Source: Mimachlamys varia (lineage: Eukaryota; Mollusca; Bivalvia; Pectinida; Pectinidae). From it: DNA of 64,000 nucleotides. The notes under the pieces were generated by a model. That model saw nothing but the letters and a program-made list of their open reading frames with translations. It was not told the DNA's origin and ran no database searches. Location: positions 11,589,282 through 11,653,281 of the forward strand of contig OX392536.1 in assembly GCA_947623455.1 (NCBI GenBank). The letters are read 5' to 3'. Positions 12,701 through 23,412 of the stretch are shown here, in pieces (position 1 is the stretch's first letter; each line of letters opens with the position of its first letter). The position numbers were made by a program, and so were the translations under genes.

Positions 12701-15700
12701 GCCCAGACAAGATTGACCTGAAAACATTGTACAAATTTTAGATTCATCTGTCAGAATATTTTAGCCCTTATTTCACCTAATTAGTAGAGGAGCAACTCCT
12801 GGTAGATTACAAACATACTAAAGTACAATATTCTGTAAGTTCTATTACATATCTCATGAATCACCAAATAGACATGTGTCCTATTCATTGTCACCATGGG
12901 AAGGACAGTGATGGGGAAGGGGTAGGAAAAGACTCATTTAAACAAGGTTTCATCATCTCTGACTTACTTTGTTGAAGGTTTGGCACCAATTTGTATACTA
13001 TGTCCTGCATAGTCCGGTCATGGCTATCACATGGAAGAAAAAAGTTCATCAATTATAACAGCTTCGTAGCAAGAATTTCTTACATCAAATCTGATTCAGC
13101 AAATATATCACAAACAAAATTTGTAAGCCTTTTATGATTGTGAGAATTGTGAGCCCTTTATGATTGTGAGAATTATGAGCCTTTTATGATTGTGAGAATT
13201 TTGACCCCTTTATGATTGTGAGAATTGTGACCCCTTTATGATTGTGAGAATTGTAAGCCTTTTATGATTGTGAGAATTGTGAGCCCTTTATGATTGTGAG
13301 AATTGTGAGCCCTTTATGATTGTGAGAATTGTGAGCCCTTTATGATTGTGAGAATTGTGAGCCTTTTATGATAGTGAGAATTATAAGCCTTTTATGGTTG
13401 TGAGCCCTTTATGATTGTGAGAGTTGTAAGCCTTTTATGATTGTGAGAATTGTGAGTCCTTTATGATTGTGAGAATTGTGAGCCCTTTATGATTGTGAGA
13501 ATTGTGAGCCTTTTATGATTGAGAGAATTGTAAGCCTTTTATGATTGTGAGCCCTTTATGATAGTGAGAATTATAAGCCCTTTATGATTATGAGAGTTGT
13601 AAGCCTTTTATGATTGTGAGAATTGTGAGTCCTTTATGATTGTGAGAATTGTGAGCCCTTTATGATTGTTAGAATTGTAAGTCTTTTATGATTGTGAGAA
13701 TTATGAGCCTTTTATGATTGTGAGAATTGTGAGCCTTTTATGATTATGAGCATTGTAAGCCTTTTATGATTGTGAGAATTGTAAGCCTTTTATGATTGTG
13801 AGAATTGTGAGCCCTTTATGATAGTGAGAATTGTGAGCCTTTTATGATTGTGAGAATTGTGACCCCTTTATGATTGTGAGAATTGTGAGCCTTTTATGAT
13901 TGTGAGAATTGTGACCCCTTTATGATTGTGAGAATTGTAAGCCTTTTATGATTGTGAGAATTGTGAGCCCTTTATGATTGTGAGAGTTGTAAGCCTTTTA
14001 TGATTGTGAGAATTGTGAGCCCTTTATGATTGTGAGAATTATGAGCCCTTTATGATTGTGAGAATTGTGACCCCTTTATGATTGTGAGAATTGTGACCCC
14101 TTTATGATTGTGAGAATTGTAAGCCTTTTATGATTGTGAGCATTGTAAGTCTTTTATGATTGTGAGAATCGTGATCCCTTTATGATTGTGAGAATTATGA
14201 GCCCTTTATGATTGTGAGAGTTGTAAGCCTTTTATGATTGTGAGAATTGTGAGCCCTTTATGATTGTGAGAATTATGAGCCCTTTATGATTGTGAGAATT
14301 GTGACCCCTTTATGATTGTGAGAATTGTGAGCCTTTTATGATTATGAGCATTGTAAGCCTTTTATGATTGTGAGAATCGTGATCCCTTTATGATTGTGAG
14401 AATTGTAAGTCTTTTATGATTGTGAGAATTGTAAGCCTTTTATGATTGTGAGAATTGTGAGCCCTTTATGATTGTGAGAATTGTGACCCCTTTATGATTG
14501 TGAGAATTATGAGCCCTTTATGATAGCAAGGTAAAATATATGAAGCAATTACTTGCTGAAACATGCAGTGCATCTTGGAAATGTTTTGGTAATGTGATGG
14601 AGTAGAATCCACTTAATGTCACTTTTCTGTTATTATCATGTTTTTTAATGCACCGTTTTTCTTGCTATATCATTGTACATGCATTGTAATTCTCTCATTA
14701 ACACTCCTGTTTGGACTGGTTAACATCACTTTATTTTGTACACTTTTACAAAAAACATTTATTGGTGTAGGATGATAAGAATCAGAGATTTATACCTCCA
14801 GGTCGGAGTCTGGTTGAAAGTTAATAACCCAACCCTAAGAAAGCTTTACGAAAATAGTTATTTACAACAAATCATCTTTGCTTGGTTTTATAAATGACTC
14901 AAGTGGCAACAATTACACTGCTGACAACAAAATGTGTGAATTTCATTTTCAATCAAATAAGGGTCAGAGGTGAAAACAACCAATTGTGAAAAAGGAGGAA
15001 GCCAACATTTTTAAGAGGTTTTAATGGAGAATTTAAAGAATTAACATTACAGCAAATTTATCACAAAAGAGGAATTCCTCCTTTTGGAAGAGGATTTTCA
15101 TCCCTGAAGTTCGCATTATGAAAGTATGAGCATGAACAACTGTACCAGATGTGTTAAATACACAATAGAAACTTGTATCAATGGTAGACTTATTACTGAC
15201 CCAGCCTGGAACACAATGGAGTTAGAAAAGGTGGGTGGGAAAAATACATGGAACACAATGGAGGCAGAAAAGGTGGGTGGGAAAAATAAAATCTCTGTCA
15301 GTATTTCACTGCCCACACTTACCTGATGTAGTTCATTGGGTGGCTTTGGTGGATCAGTGTTTGGCATTTTGGACAGGAATTATGGTCCTCTAGATACCGT
15401 ACAAGACAACTCTTACAGACTGAAACAAAAGTCAACAGGAATTAGGTACCTTATCATGGACTACAGCATAATAATATTATTACAATATCTATGAAGACAT
15501 TAAGGCATGATGAAGACAAACTTATCTGGATATACTTAAACAAGGTAAAAGTTATTGTGACGGCAGTATTATTACCCCCCCCCCCCCCCCTCCCACCGAA
15601 ATCACACAAATGTGAATGTTTCCTATCAAATATCAAAGATACATGTGTGTAAATCTAAGCTGCCTCGATGATATAAACAAAATGTTATGTGATACTTATG

Positions 15701-16679
15701 AGTATGTAAACATTCAGTTATGGTTGTGGCCTCAATGATATATACAAAATGTTATGTGATACTAACAAATATGTTAACATTTAGTTATGGTTGTGGCCTC
15801 AATGATATAAACAAAATGTTACGTGATACTTACAAGTATGTAAACATTCAGGTATGGTTGTGACCTCAATGATATAAACAAAATGTTACGTGATACTTAC
15901 AAGTATGTAAACATTCAGTTATGGTTGTGGCCTCAATGATACATACAAAATGTTATGTGATACTTACAAGTATGTAAACATTCAGTTATGGTTGTGGCCT
16001 CGATGAGATATACAAAATGTTATGTGATACTTACAAGTATGTAAACATTCAGTTATGGTTGTGGCCTCAATGATATAAACAAAATGTTATGTGATACTTA
16101 CAAGTATGTAAACATTCAGTTATGGTAGTGGCCTCGATGATATATACAAAATGTTATGTGATACTTACAAGTATGTAAACATTCAGATATAGTTGTGGCC
16201 TCGATGATACAAACAAAATGTTACGTGATACTTACAAGTATGTAAACATTCAGTTATGGTTGTGGCCTCAATGATATAAACAAAATGTTACGTGATACTT
16301 ATGAGTATGTAAACATTCAGTTATGGTTGTGGCCTCGATGATATAAACAAAATGTTATGTGATACTTACAAGTATGTAAACATTCAGTTATGGTTGTGGC
16401 CTCAATGATATAAACAAAATGTTATGTGATACTTACAAGTATGTAAACATTCAGTTCTAGTTGTGGCCTCGATGATATAAACAAAATGTTACGTGATACT
16501 TACAAGTATGTAAACATTCAGTTATAGTTGTGGCCTCGATGATATAAACAAAATGTTACGTGATACTTACAAGTATGTAAACATTCAGTTATGGTTGTGG
16601 CCTCGATGAGATATCCTCTACATAGAATGCATGTGATACAAGAGTTCACTGTCCTCAGCTTAACCTTCTTTTCCATCAT
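9746..16679 (-). CDS. PCGF3-like: PCGF3-like Polycomb group RING finger protein, complete
   Basis: Seven coding exons on the minus strand, all GT-AG with agreeing phases: 16571-16679, 15323-15419, 12968-13023, 12461-12520, 11980-12206, 10421-10501 and 9746-9793. They total 678 nt, 225 residues. The start is the first of two adjacent ATGs; an in-frame TAA lies just upstream in the same exon, whose acceptor is at 16695-16696. RING ligands are C17, C20, C33, H35, C38, C41, C52 and C55. RAWUL spans about 134-222, from DEQLNVCLEC through LKRKFLRISSQATVSHLKKF and EILCNDELLG to PLLLHYRQK. The linker HDRTMQDIVYKLVP is the PCGF hallmark. Animal PCGF3 is similar in length (about 240 residues). Expected role: the PCGF subunit of PRC1.3-type complexes, activating RING1/RNF2 for H2A ubiquitination in the nucleus. 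Two exons (16571-16679 and 11980-12206) have tandemly duplicated donors, and three introns carry minisatellites or transposons. Confidence 0.93.
10641..11024. mobile_element. MITE with TTAA target duplication, copy B
   Basis: Same element and orientation as 5199-5590: TTAA at 10641-10644, a degenerate left end AAGGACCAATATCCGTATCTT, right end GAAGTTACGTATATTGGGCCT, TTAA at 11021-11024. Internal blocks such as AGATGAATTCTTACGC and GTCAAGAGTTTCT are shared. It is inserted between the exon at 10421-10501 and the donor array of the PCGF3-like gene. Confidence 0.78.
11757..12010 (-). repeat. 34-bp minisatellite duplicating RAWUL exon 3' end plus 5' splice site (7 copies)
   Basis: Seven copies of TTGGTATACTTTGTTTGATC (plus strand) occur, mostly 34 bp apart. 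On the minus strand each unit reads AGTGATCAAACAAAGTATACCAAT followed by GTAAGT, which is the end of the PCGF3-like RAWUL exon (SDQTKYTN) plus its donor. The copy at about 11815-11862 reaches deeper into the exon (FVALKLYSDQ codons), so at least two duplication lengths exist. The outermost copy has GTTAGT instead of GTAAGT. Reading through the first donor gives three more residues and then TAG. Confidence 0.9.
13115..14526. repeat. 26-bp minisatellite (about 54 units)
   Basis: Variants of AGCCTTTTATGATTGTGAGA plus ATTGTG/ATTATG/ATTGTA repeat for about 1.4 kb in the PCGF3-like intron between exons 12968-13023 and 15323-15419. Some units lack one segment (for example around 13395, 13550 and 14140), giving mixed unit lengths. 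It starts about 90 bp from an acceptor but does not include exon sequence. Confidence 0.92.
15206..15292. repeat. short tandem duplication (2 units)
   Basis: TGGAACACAATGGAG(T/G)(T/C)AG followed by AAAAGGTGGGTGGGAAAAAT occurs twice in tandem, about 37-40 bp apart, just downstream (minus strand) of the exon at 15323-15419. Confidence 0.75.
15656..16610 (-). repeat. 67-bp minisatellite duplicating RING exon 3' end plus 5' splice site (14 copies)
   Basis: On the minus strand each unit reads GAGGCCACAACCATAACTGA, then ATGTTTACATACTT|GTAAGTATCAC and intron sequence through TTTATATCATC. The copy nearest the exon (16571-16609) is the true end of the RING exon (EATTITECLHT) with its donor; thirteen further copies at 67-68 bp steps fill the intron. 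Most copies keep GTAAGT; copies near 15690 and 16293 carry ATAAGT and have lost GT, and the one near 15754 has GTTAGT. Since 67 is not a multiple of three, a downstream donor would shift the frame, and readthrough meets TGA in the next unit. Confidence 0.92.
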
Positions 16680-17396
16680 GATGAATTAGAATTTCTGAAA
16701 CAAGTACATTATATATCAAATAAGGTAAGTCCTCAGTTAGCCATTACATGGGATTGAGCTAAAGACACACGTCTATGCTTGAGAACCAATGCATAAAAGC
16801 TGTATTGGAAAATGCTACCACTTCAGAAATATTCACAGGTATTTACATTACATGGTATCACTGTACAAAATATGTTAAATAATAATTAGTTTCCTATTTT
16901 AAGTGAATTGTAAAGATCCAATTCCCCTTTTTTCTGCCAACTTTTCATTACATTGTTTGTTTTTTATTGAATTGAAAATCATCTTGTCTGCTTGTCTGCT
17001 TCCCCAATCTGTTTTACAGCCAGTTCTGAAGGATTGGAAAACAGATCAGTTTACCCTTAAATACTAGTCTGCTACAGGTAAACAATTTGAAATTAAAAAA
17101 TATGAACTGATTGTATATCATGAATTTGTCACTAGAAGTCATTTATCTTCTTATTGGGAGCCAGCAATGCTGATGAGTAACCAAAGGCATTGGTGCACTG
17201 TGACAATCAAGAGATTTGAAGGTGTCACCATGTACACATGCAGTGCCAGCGGAAACGAATATGTTAATATATCCAAGTTATTTATCTTATTATATATTTG
17301 ATATAGAGTTTTTTTATGGGCTTGGTCCATTTAATTTCCTATCAAAACCTCTACTTTTGTAACATAGGCCAGCAGTTTTGCAAAACATATGTAGCA

Positions 17397-17517
17397 GATC
17401 TAGACCGGGTCAATTGTTTGTGATCAGATAGCTCAATTGGTTGAGCGCCTGCCTAGAGCTCGGATCATCCCAGGTTCAAACCCTGATCTGGCTGTGTATT
17501 TTTCCTCTCTTGTTACA
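17397..17517 (+). mobile_element. tRNA-derived SINE-like element, copy 1
   Basis: It has RNA polymerase III internal promoter boxes: box A TAGCTCAATTGG at 17429-17440 and box B GGTTCAAACCC at 17473-17483. Flanking segments (GATCTAGACCGGGTC before, CCTCTCTTGTTACA after) recur around the related copy at 18278-18396, which argues for a SINE family rather than a lone tRNA gene. It lies in the long 5' intron of the PCGF3-like gene. Confidence 0.6.
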
Positions 17518-17534
17518 TTTGACACCCAACAAAA

Positions 17535-18206
17535 CATACCAGGGGCGGTGAAAAACTTTTAAAAGTACTCGTCCACTGGGCAAGTGACCTTCTATAAAGC
17601 ACTCGTCCGGATTGCAATCTCACTTGTCCGGATATTTCAGCCAAATGTTTACGTTTTGTCTAGTCACCTTTAAATAATAAAAGACAATTCCACAAATTCA
17701 ATACTTTGTAAACGCACCTAATATATTACAAATATTACTGACCTTCTTTGATTTTGTAAGAATGTTTTGCCGGTGCGACATGTTGTGGCACCGACGGTTT
17801 TTCTACGTTACGCGAGAAAAAACTATTGATCGTTTTCTGCGCCATTTTCTTTCAAGAACCCTCCGATTGTATCGTTAGCTGAATCATAATCTCGGACGCT
17901 TTCGTTGCGGTGTCTATGGCGACGCTTGCATACATGCGCTGACAGTCAAAAAACGAAAATGGGGAATTCCAAGAAAAACGAAAGTGGGGAATTTCCGGAA
18001 AAGTGTTTGTATGAAGCGAAAGTCGGATTCCTGATCTTGGCGATGGATTTATTGATCTGTCATGCTTTATGTTGTATATAATCTATCATCGTATCAATAA
18101 TTTTCACTCGTCTGATGGACAAGTAGCATTGCAAACTTCACTCGTCCGACGGCGGCATTCACTCATCTAGACGAGCGGACGAGTGCTTTTCACCGCCCCT
18201 GCATAC
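17535..18206. mobile_element. non-autonomous hAT-like DNA transposon
   Basis: Element 17540-18201 (662 bp) starts CAGGGGCGGTGAAAAACTTT and ends with inverted AAAAGC..TTTTCACCGCCCCTG. Both ends continue into further ACTCGTCC/GGACGAGT subterminal repeats. A 5-bp direct repeat CATAC flanks it (17535-17539 and 18202-18206). CAGGGG-type termini suggest the hAT superfamily, although its usual duplication is 8 bp, so the class is tentative. No transposase ORF. Confidence 0.7.
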
Positions 18207-18277
18207 CAATGAAATATGATATCTATAGACTATAGAGTTTCATATGTGTCTTCGTTAAAGGAGAGAGGAATGTAATG

Positions 18278-18396
18278 AATCTAGACGGGGTCGAATGTCC
18301 GCGACCAGATATTAGTTGAGCATCCGTTTAAAGTTCCGGGTTCGAACCTTAGTCTGGCTTCATATATACATGTGCATTTTCCCACTCCTGTTACAC
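18278..18396 (+). mobile_element. tRNA-derived SINE-like element, copy 2
   Basis: Related to 17397-17517: ATCTAGACGGGGTCGAATGT, a degraded box A, intact box B GGTTCGAACCTT near 18339, then a GTCTGGCTT segment and CTCCTGTTACA. The 5' GACCAGAT and 3' ATCTGGCT segments could pair as a tRNA acceptor stem would. More degenerate than copy 1. Confidence 0.55.
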
Positions 18397-19057
18397 ATAT
18401 ATTGTATACACACACGTTTTTTTCTGCATTTGTATAATGTTTTATGTCTCAATAAAGGCAACATGGATAGTACATGTATATGATATACTCTAGAAAGACC
18501 AGAATGCCTTTAATTTGAATTATACACAAGTTAGTGACTTTACATGACTGATTATTGAGGTATAAAAACTGAACAAAGTAAAATAACTGTAAAAGAAAAT
18601 AAATAAACTGATCAATGCAAAGTGCATACATGTACATGTATGTATAACACGTGCACATAACATATTTTGCTTAACGGAGAAAATTTGATTCAAATAAACT
18701 AGGCCTAGGACTGGCATTATTATTATTAACCATACTGTATATACCGGTACTGCGGTAGTGTCAAAAAAACGTATCAATCAGTGATATATTGTGGACGAGT
18801 TGACGAATAACCAATCTATCGACCGACCAGCCCTGATAGAAACGACCAATACGTTTGTCATTATCCAAATATTATGGTACTTTCATACAAGTTACCAAAG
18901 AAATATCACATCAAAAGTTATTAATTGACTAAAGGAATCGTTTTACATACCGGGCATTCCTAAAATAACTGTCATTCGTCATTTACCGAACAAAGCAATA
19001 GGCACATACAGACCAGTCCTACGGTAACTATACGTATAAGCTAAATGCAATATTCAC

Positions 19058-19190
19058 CTTTATCACAATAAAATATAAATATATCTTCAGAGAAGTCGCT
19101 GGCTCAGTAAATGCTTCATATTCGAAGGATTCGGGAAAATAAAATATTCTCTCGGGGGCCTCGTAGCAATCGACGCCATCTTGGACTATT
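19058..19190 (-). promoter_or_regulatory. putative promoter and non-coding first exon of the PCGF3-like gene
   Basis: On the minus strand CCAAGATGGCGTC (19174-19183 core) matches the YY1-type motif often found at animal transcription starts, within a CpG-bearing patch. A possible donor AAAG|GTGAAT lies at 19058/19057; splicing from it to the acceptor of the RING exon (16695-16696) would make a 5' UTR exon of about 130 nt and an intron of about 2.4 kb. Inferred; no other first exon was evident. Confidence 0.45.
19087..19179 (-). other. possible upstream ORF in the PCGF3-like leader
   Basis: The ATG inside the YY1-type motif opens a 30-codon frame (MASIATRPPREYF...SQRLL) closing with TGA at 19087-19089. 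If transcription starts upstream of it, it would be a uORF. YY1-type ATGs often lie close to or before the start site, so it may not be translated. Confidence 0.3.
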
Positions 19191-19946
19191 TCCTAAATGA
19201 GAGATACAAACGTCGTTCTGATTGGTCGAATTTATCCAATAAACGTTTCGATAACTTCAGCAAAACAACACCCACTAAACGTACGCGTGTACAAATATTA
19301 ATGTTGTTACAGTCCTATAACACGCATTGCTATGAAGCTCGATATTCTATTCAATTGGCAAGGCTTTATACATGTTTATACCGTATATATATTACGTCTC
19401 TGACCAAATGGATGAAAAGGAGGGGAATAGAAAGAGAAAACATATCTCTTATAGACATGAAATTAACGCGGGAGTGTTGTACGTACAGTACCATGCCAAA
19501 AGTATGGAAACATATATATATATTCTTTGTATTTCTAACCATTTAAAAAGAACTTTCCTCACATCGTTTATGATTTTTTTTTACATTTTTTTTATGCTGA
19601 TCAAGAATTGTTTTCTGTTTCATCTTATAATATTTTCACTGTTTTCCGTTGTATACAAGTTAAGGCCAGGGACGTATATGTGACGTCCCTGTTAAGGCCA
19701 ACGAATTCATAATTTTTTACAACATCCATTTTTGGGATGCCATTTTGACGTCATTTTGGTAACGTCATATAGAAAAATAGCACCACATGGAAACTATCAG
19801 AGTTAATTAATAAAATAGATATTCAGAACAAATTTAACACGACTGACTTGTTGTCAACACCATCATTCAAGAAACACAACGTGAACTACAAAAATCAAAG
19901 GCCATATAGCTTTTATGACCATTGAGGGGGGTATTTTTAAGGTTTA

Positions 19947-21706
19947 GTCTCACCTAGCATACATTTGAATAATACCTTGTCTCACCTAGCATACAGTTCT
20001 GTTTTCACACCTATTCACAATTTGGCTATAGTCTGTTTCATAGTGGTGTAGGTGGTGTTGTAAGGTATAAATGTATATTATTAAAGAACAACTTTATATC
20101 TTGTTAATTAAAATGTAAATACAAGTATCTTTGTAATATAATGGAGCACCATTTTGTAGATGTTTATAATGTTAAAAGATATTTTATTAAAGTATACTTT
20201 GCAAAAGATACTTTGCATTGTACACTTAATAATATAACAATGAATTATATGTTATATCATTAAATTATTGTATTGAAGTATTGAATGCAAAAGAGTTACA
20301 CGTAGAAGGAATTTAAATCCAGAAAATCCAGCCAGATAATGGCCTATGAAACACAATTCAAAAATTAATACATTGTCATTTCGTAATGATCAAATTTAAC
20401 CTCAATTAGTCAATTATTAAACATCCTTTATGAAAATATATCTTAGTATTTCATGAACATACATATACAAAGATTTAAAATGTCTAATGATGCGCTTCCA
20501 AAAGATAATACGCTTTAATTGAAACACTTATAAAGTAGATATTTAGAGTTATATTTAAATGAATAGTTTTCTAACCAAAATATTAACTAAACGGAAATGT
20601 GTTTAATGTGAAAAATAAGAACAATATTTTTACGATGAGCTACATACAAATGTGAAGTGGGCAATAAAGACAAATAATACTAGGAAGATAAGATGCATAA
20701 TTAATTTCAAACTAGATATGTCAACATGACACGAATGCCCACACTAAGAACCAATGAGAAGTAATGTATGTGATTTTTAAAAAAATCTCTATTGGTGGCA
20801 GGCAAGGCTATCTAATGTTGGTTCTACAATGTACAGTGTTTTAAATTTTCAAATCAAATTTGGCCATAAATCTGGAACAGTAGTTGGATTGTAACCAAAT
20901 TAAAGTATAGGTTATGAAAGTGTCATACTTTATTATAGGGAAATATGAATAGCTAGATGGTCATAAATGGTCATAAGAATGAAGAGCGTGTTTTATTTAA
21001 AATCATATGTGAATAGGGCTATGATATTTAAATAGTATTTAGTGTACAATATATGAATGTATAAGATGAAAAATCAAAATTCAATATATATGTAAAAATA
21101 AAAATAAATAAACAGTTCAGATCATTGTTGAGATGTATGTATACTGGGTATGTATATATCCGTGTTTCAATTCAAATCATATACATGTACTGTATATTTT
21201 TGGTCTCATGGTCAATCTCTCAACAAAATTATGATACAACACTACAAAACAGGAAAAAAATAAGATGTAAATCTTATACAATTGCAAACAGGAAAAAAAT
21301 AAGATGAAAATCTTATACAATTGCTTTAGTTATCAATTTCTTAAATCAATAGCTTCATATAAATATAAATACTCGGGGAGCACAATTCTTCTACATTTCT
21401 ACTCTAAATAACTGGGTTAAACAATTTCTTGTTTTTTTTTTTTCATTTCTAACAATATTCACAATAAATATATTCCTATAATATTTAAATGGAAAACAAC
21501 CTAGTTCACAATATATACTATAGGATTCGGGGTAGATTTTTTAACATTAAGTATGCGAGGTAAGATACTAGTTACATAAATGATACAGACTATAGTTTAC
21601 CTGTGATTAAATCCTATTGTTCTCTACCTGTCACAAAATCTCACTTAGCATACACCCAACACCTTACCTGTATATAGGAAAATACCAAATGTATGCTACG
21701 TGAGAC
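19947..21706. mobile_element. putative non-autonomous DNA element with terminal and subterminal inverted repeats
   Basis: GTCTCACCTAGCATACATTTG at 19947-19967 has an inverted counterpart CAAATGTATGCTACGTGAGAC at 21686-21706 (one mismatch over 21 bp). A second GTCTCACCTAGCATAC lies at about 19979 and a further related TCTCACTTAGCATAC at about 21640. The 1.7-kb interior is AT-rich without coding signal. I saw no convincing target duplication, so the borders are tentative. Confidence 0.45.
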
Positions 21707-21884
21707 GACACCATTTTAATAGTAAACGAAGAGAAGAGGAATTGCAAGATATTTTGCAGAAAAAGACCCGTTGAACAGCCGGAATTTTTTTCCCCGCAAT
21801 ATTTAATTTAGCAACAAAGGTCAGTTGCAAGTGGTTCTATTATTAGATTGTTAATTTTCATTCCTTTGTTTAAGTGGGCCATAG

Positions 21885-22090
21885 TATAGTGTACACCTCA
21901 ACAAAAGTCAATAATTGTATAGCGTGCACTTCAACAAAAGTCAATAATTGTATAGTGTACACCTCAACAAAAGTTAATAATTATATAGTGTACACCTCAA
22001 CAAAAGTCAATAATTGTATAGTGCACACTTCAACAAAAGTTAATAATTATATAGTGTACACCTCAACAAATGTTAATAATTGTATAGTGT
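21885..22090. repeat. 33-bp minisatellite (about 6 copies)
   Basis: Units of TATAGTGTACACCTCAACAA plus AAGTCAATAATTG repeat every 33 bp from 21885 to about 22082. As 33 is a multiple of three, one frame is open with repeated YTSTKVNNCIV, but the ORF stops shortly after the array and has no gene context. Confidence 0.9.
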
Positions 22091-22599
22091 CTCTTAATTT
22101 GCTGTCTCTTTGCTTCTGGATAAATCAGGGGTATTGTTTGGAACTTTGGAATATCAAGAGTAATGTCAGCTGAGTAAACGTCGGTGTCAGGTAAGCTGCA
22201 ATTACCCGTTATAAAAATATATTGCTAAAGTGGTCCAGATTTCAGATTGATCTAACTTTTCCATATTAATTCAGGATATGTGTTGCGGATGATAAAGTGA
22301 AGTCTAAAACTTGTGACGTTTGTCCACATTTCCTGACAGGTGGTTGGACAATCTGACATTATTCCATGCTTTATCATAGTGCATTTCACTTAAATATAAT
22401 AATTTACCAACGGTTCATTTTTCGACCCATTTTGTTTTCCTTTCCAACTAAAATCACCTTTAACCAGTAGCATTAAGATATGGAGTTGGAAAATGACCGG
22501 ACCGTATGAGTTAAGGAAATATGAGTGGCACAAATTGTGATAAGTTCAAAATATGAAATAGAAGGAAAAAAAGAATGAAATGAAAATAAAAATTGAAAT

Positions 22600-22830
22600 A
22601 AAAAAATACTTCAGCGTCAACAAAATAACACCCCCCCCCCCCCAATAATCCCCAACTCAAATCGATTGAACTCGGTTCAAGATATGAACAAAGGGAAGAT
22701 TTACTTTACACAGAGGCTTTCGAAAAAAAAAAAAAAATAAGACCAAATGTTCCGGAAGAGTAAACGTGCTCTGCATCGACGGCACCCGCCATGTAAATCT
22801 TGGTCACATCCAAGTGATATCACGTCCTCA
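22600..22830 (-). repeat. recurrent dispersed repeat family, copy 1
   Basis: Contains AATCGATTGAACTCGG, AAGATTTAC and a TGTTCCGGAAGAGTAAACGT block, then CATCGACGGCACCCGCCATG. Other copies, in both orientations: 29480-29725, 30640-30850, 31300-31450, 38040-38260, 47640-47860, 48845-49005 and 55960-56165. A poly-C run at 22630 and a poly-A run at 22724 interrupt this copy. Confidence 0.7.
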
Positions 22831-22852
22831 AAGTGAGAACCTAATCATCATT

Positions 22853-22950
22853 GTCAATATCACAACAAGTAGGTCAATATCACAACAAGTAGGTCAATAT
22901 CACAAATAGGTCAATATCACAACAAGTAGGTCAATATCGCAACAAGTGTA
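22853..22950. repeat. 20-bp minisatellite (5 copies)
   Basis: Five units of GTCAATATCACAACAAGTAG, the third shortened, directly after the dispersed repeat copy. Confidence 0.88.
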
Positions 22951-23412
22951 CAGAAAATATTGAGCATACCCGAAAAATCCTACTTCTTATAGGAGTAAAA
23001 AGGGAGAATTTAGATTTACAGAGGTTAGGATAAAAAAGGAATACGAGTGTTTATGCTAACCCTAGATAGTTGAGGTTCGTCATGTACGAGGACGAGAAAG
23101 GCTAATATGTTTACTTGTGTCATGTCACGTGATTCGTTCTCATAGGTGAAAGGAAAGCTAATTTCAAAATATATCGACAACAATTTAACGAAGGGCACAA
23201 CATAAAACGCATAGTGAAGGAATTCGAACTTGCCTGTTCGGTTGCGAGATGACTGCATTGGCCAATCCAGGCGCGCGCGCCTTCTGCAATTTTCAAGGTG
23301 ACATTTTTTTTCTGAATGGCAATACATTTTTAAATTGTTGTTACAATTTGTTACTGTTTCCCCCCACATCTAGAAACAACGTCACTCTAGAAAAGAAATT
23401 TGCTATATGGAG

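Noticed and set aside
13115..14526. CRISPR-like array
   Set aside because: Units are contiguous variants of one sequence without unique spacers, in an animal intron.
17429..17500. Functional tRNA gene
   Set aside because: Box A and B are good, but the anticodon arm is poor and flanks recur at 18278-18396, indicating a SINE family.
21874..22173. 99-codon frame with YTSTKVNNCIV repeats
   Set aside because: 33-bp minisatellite translation only.
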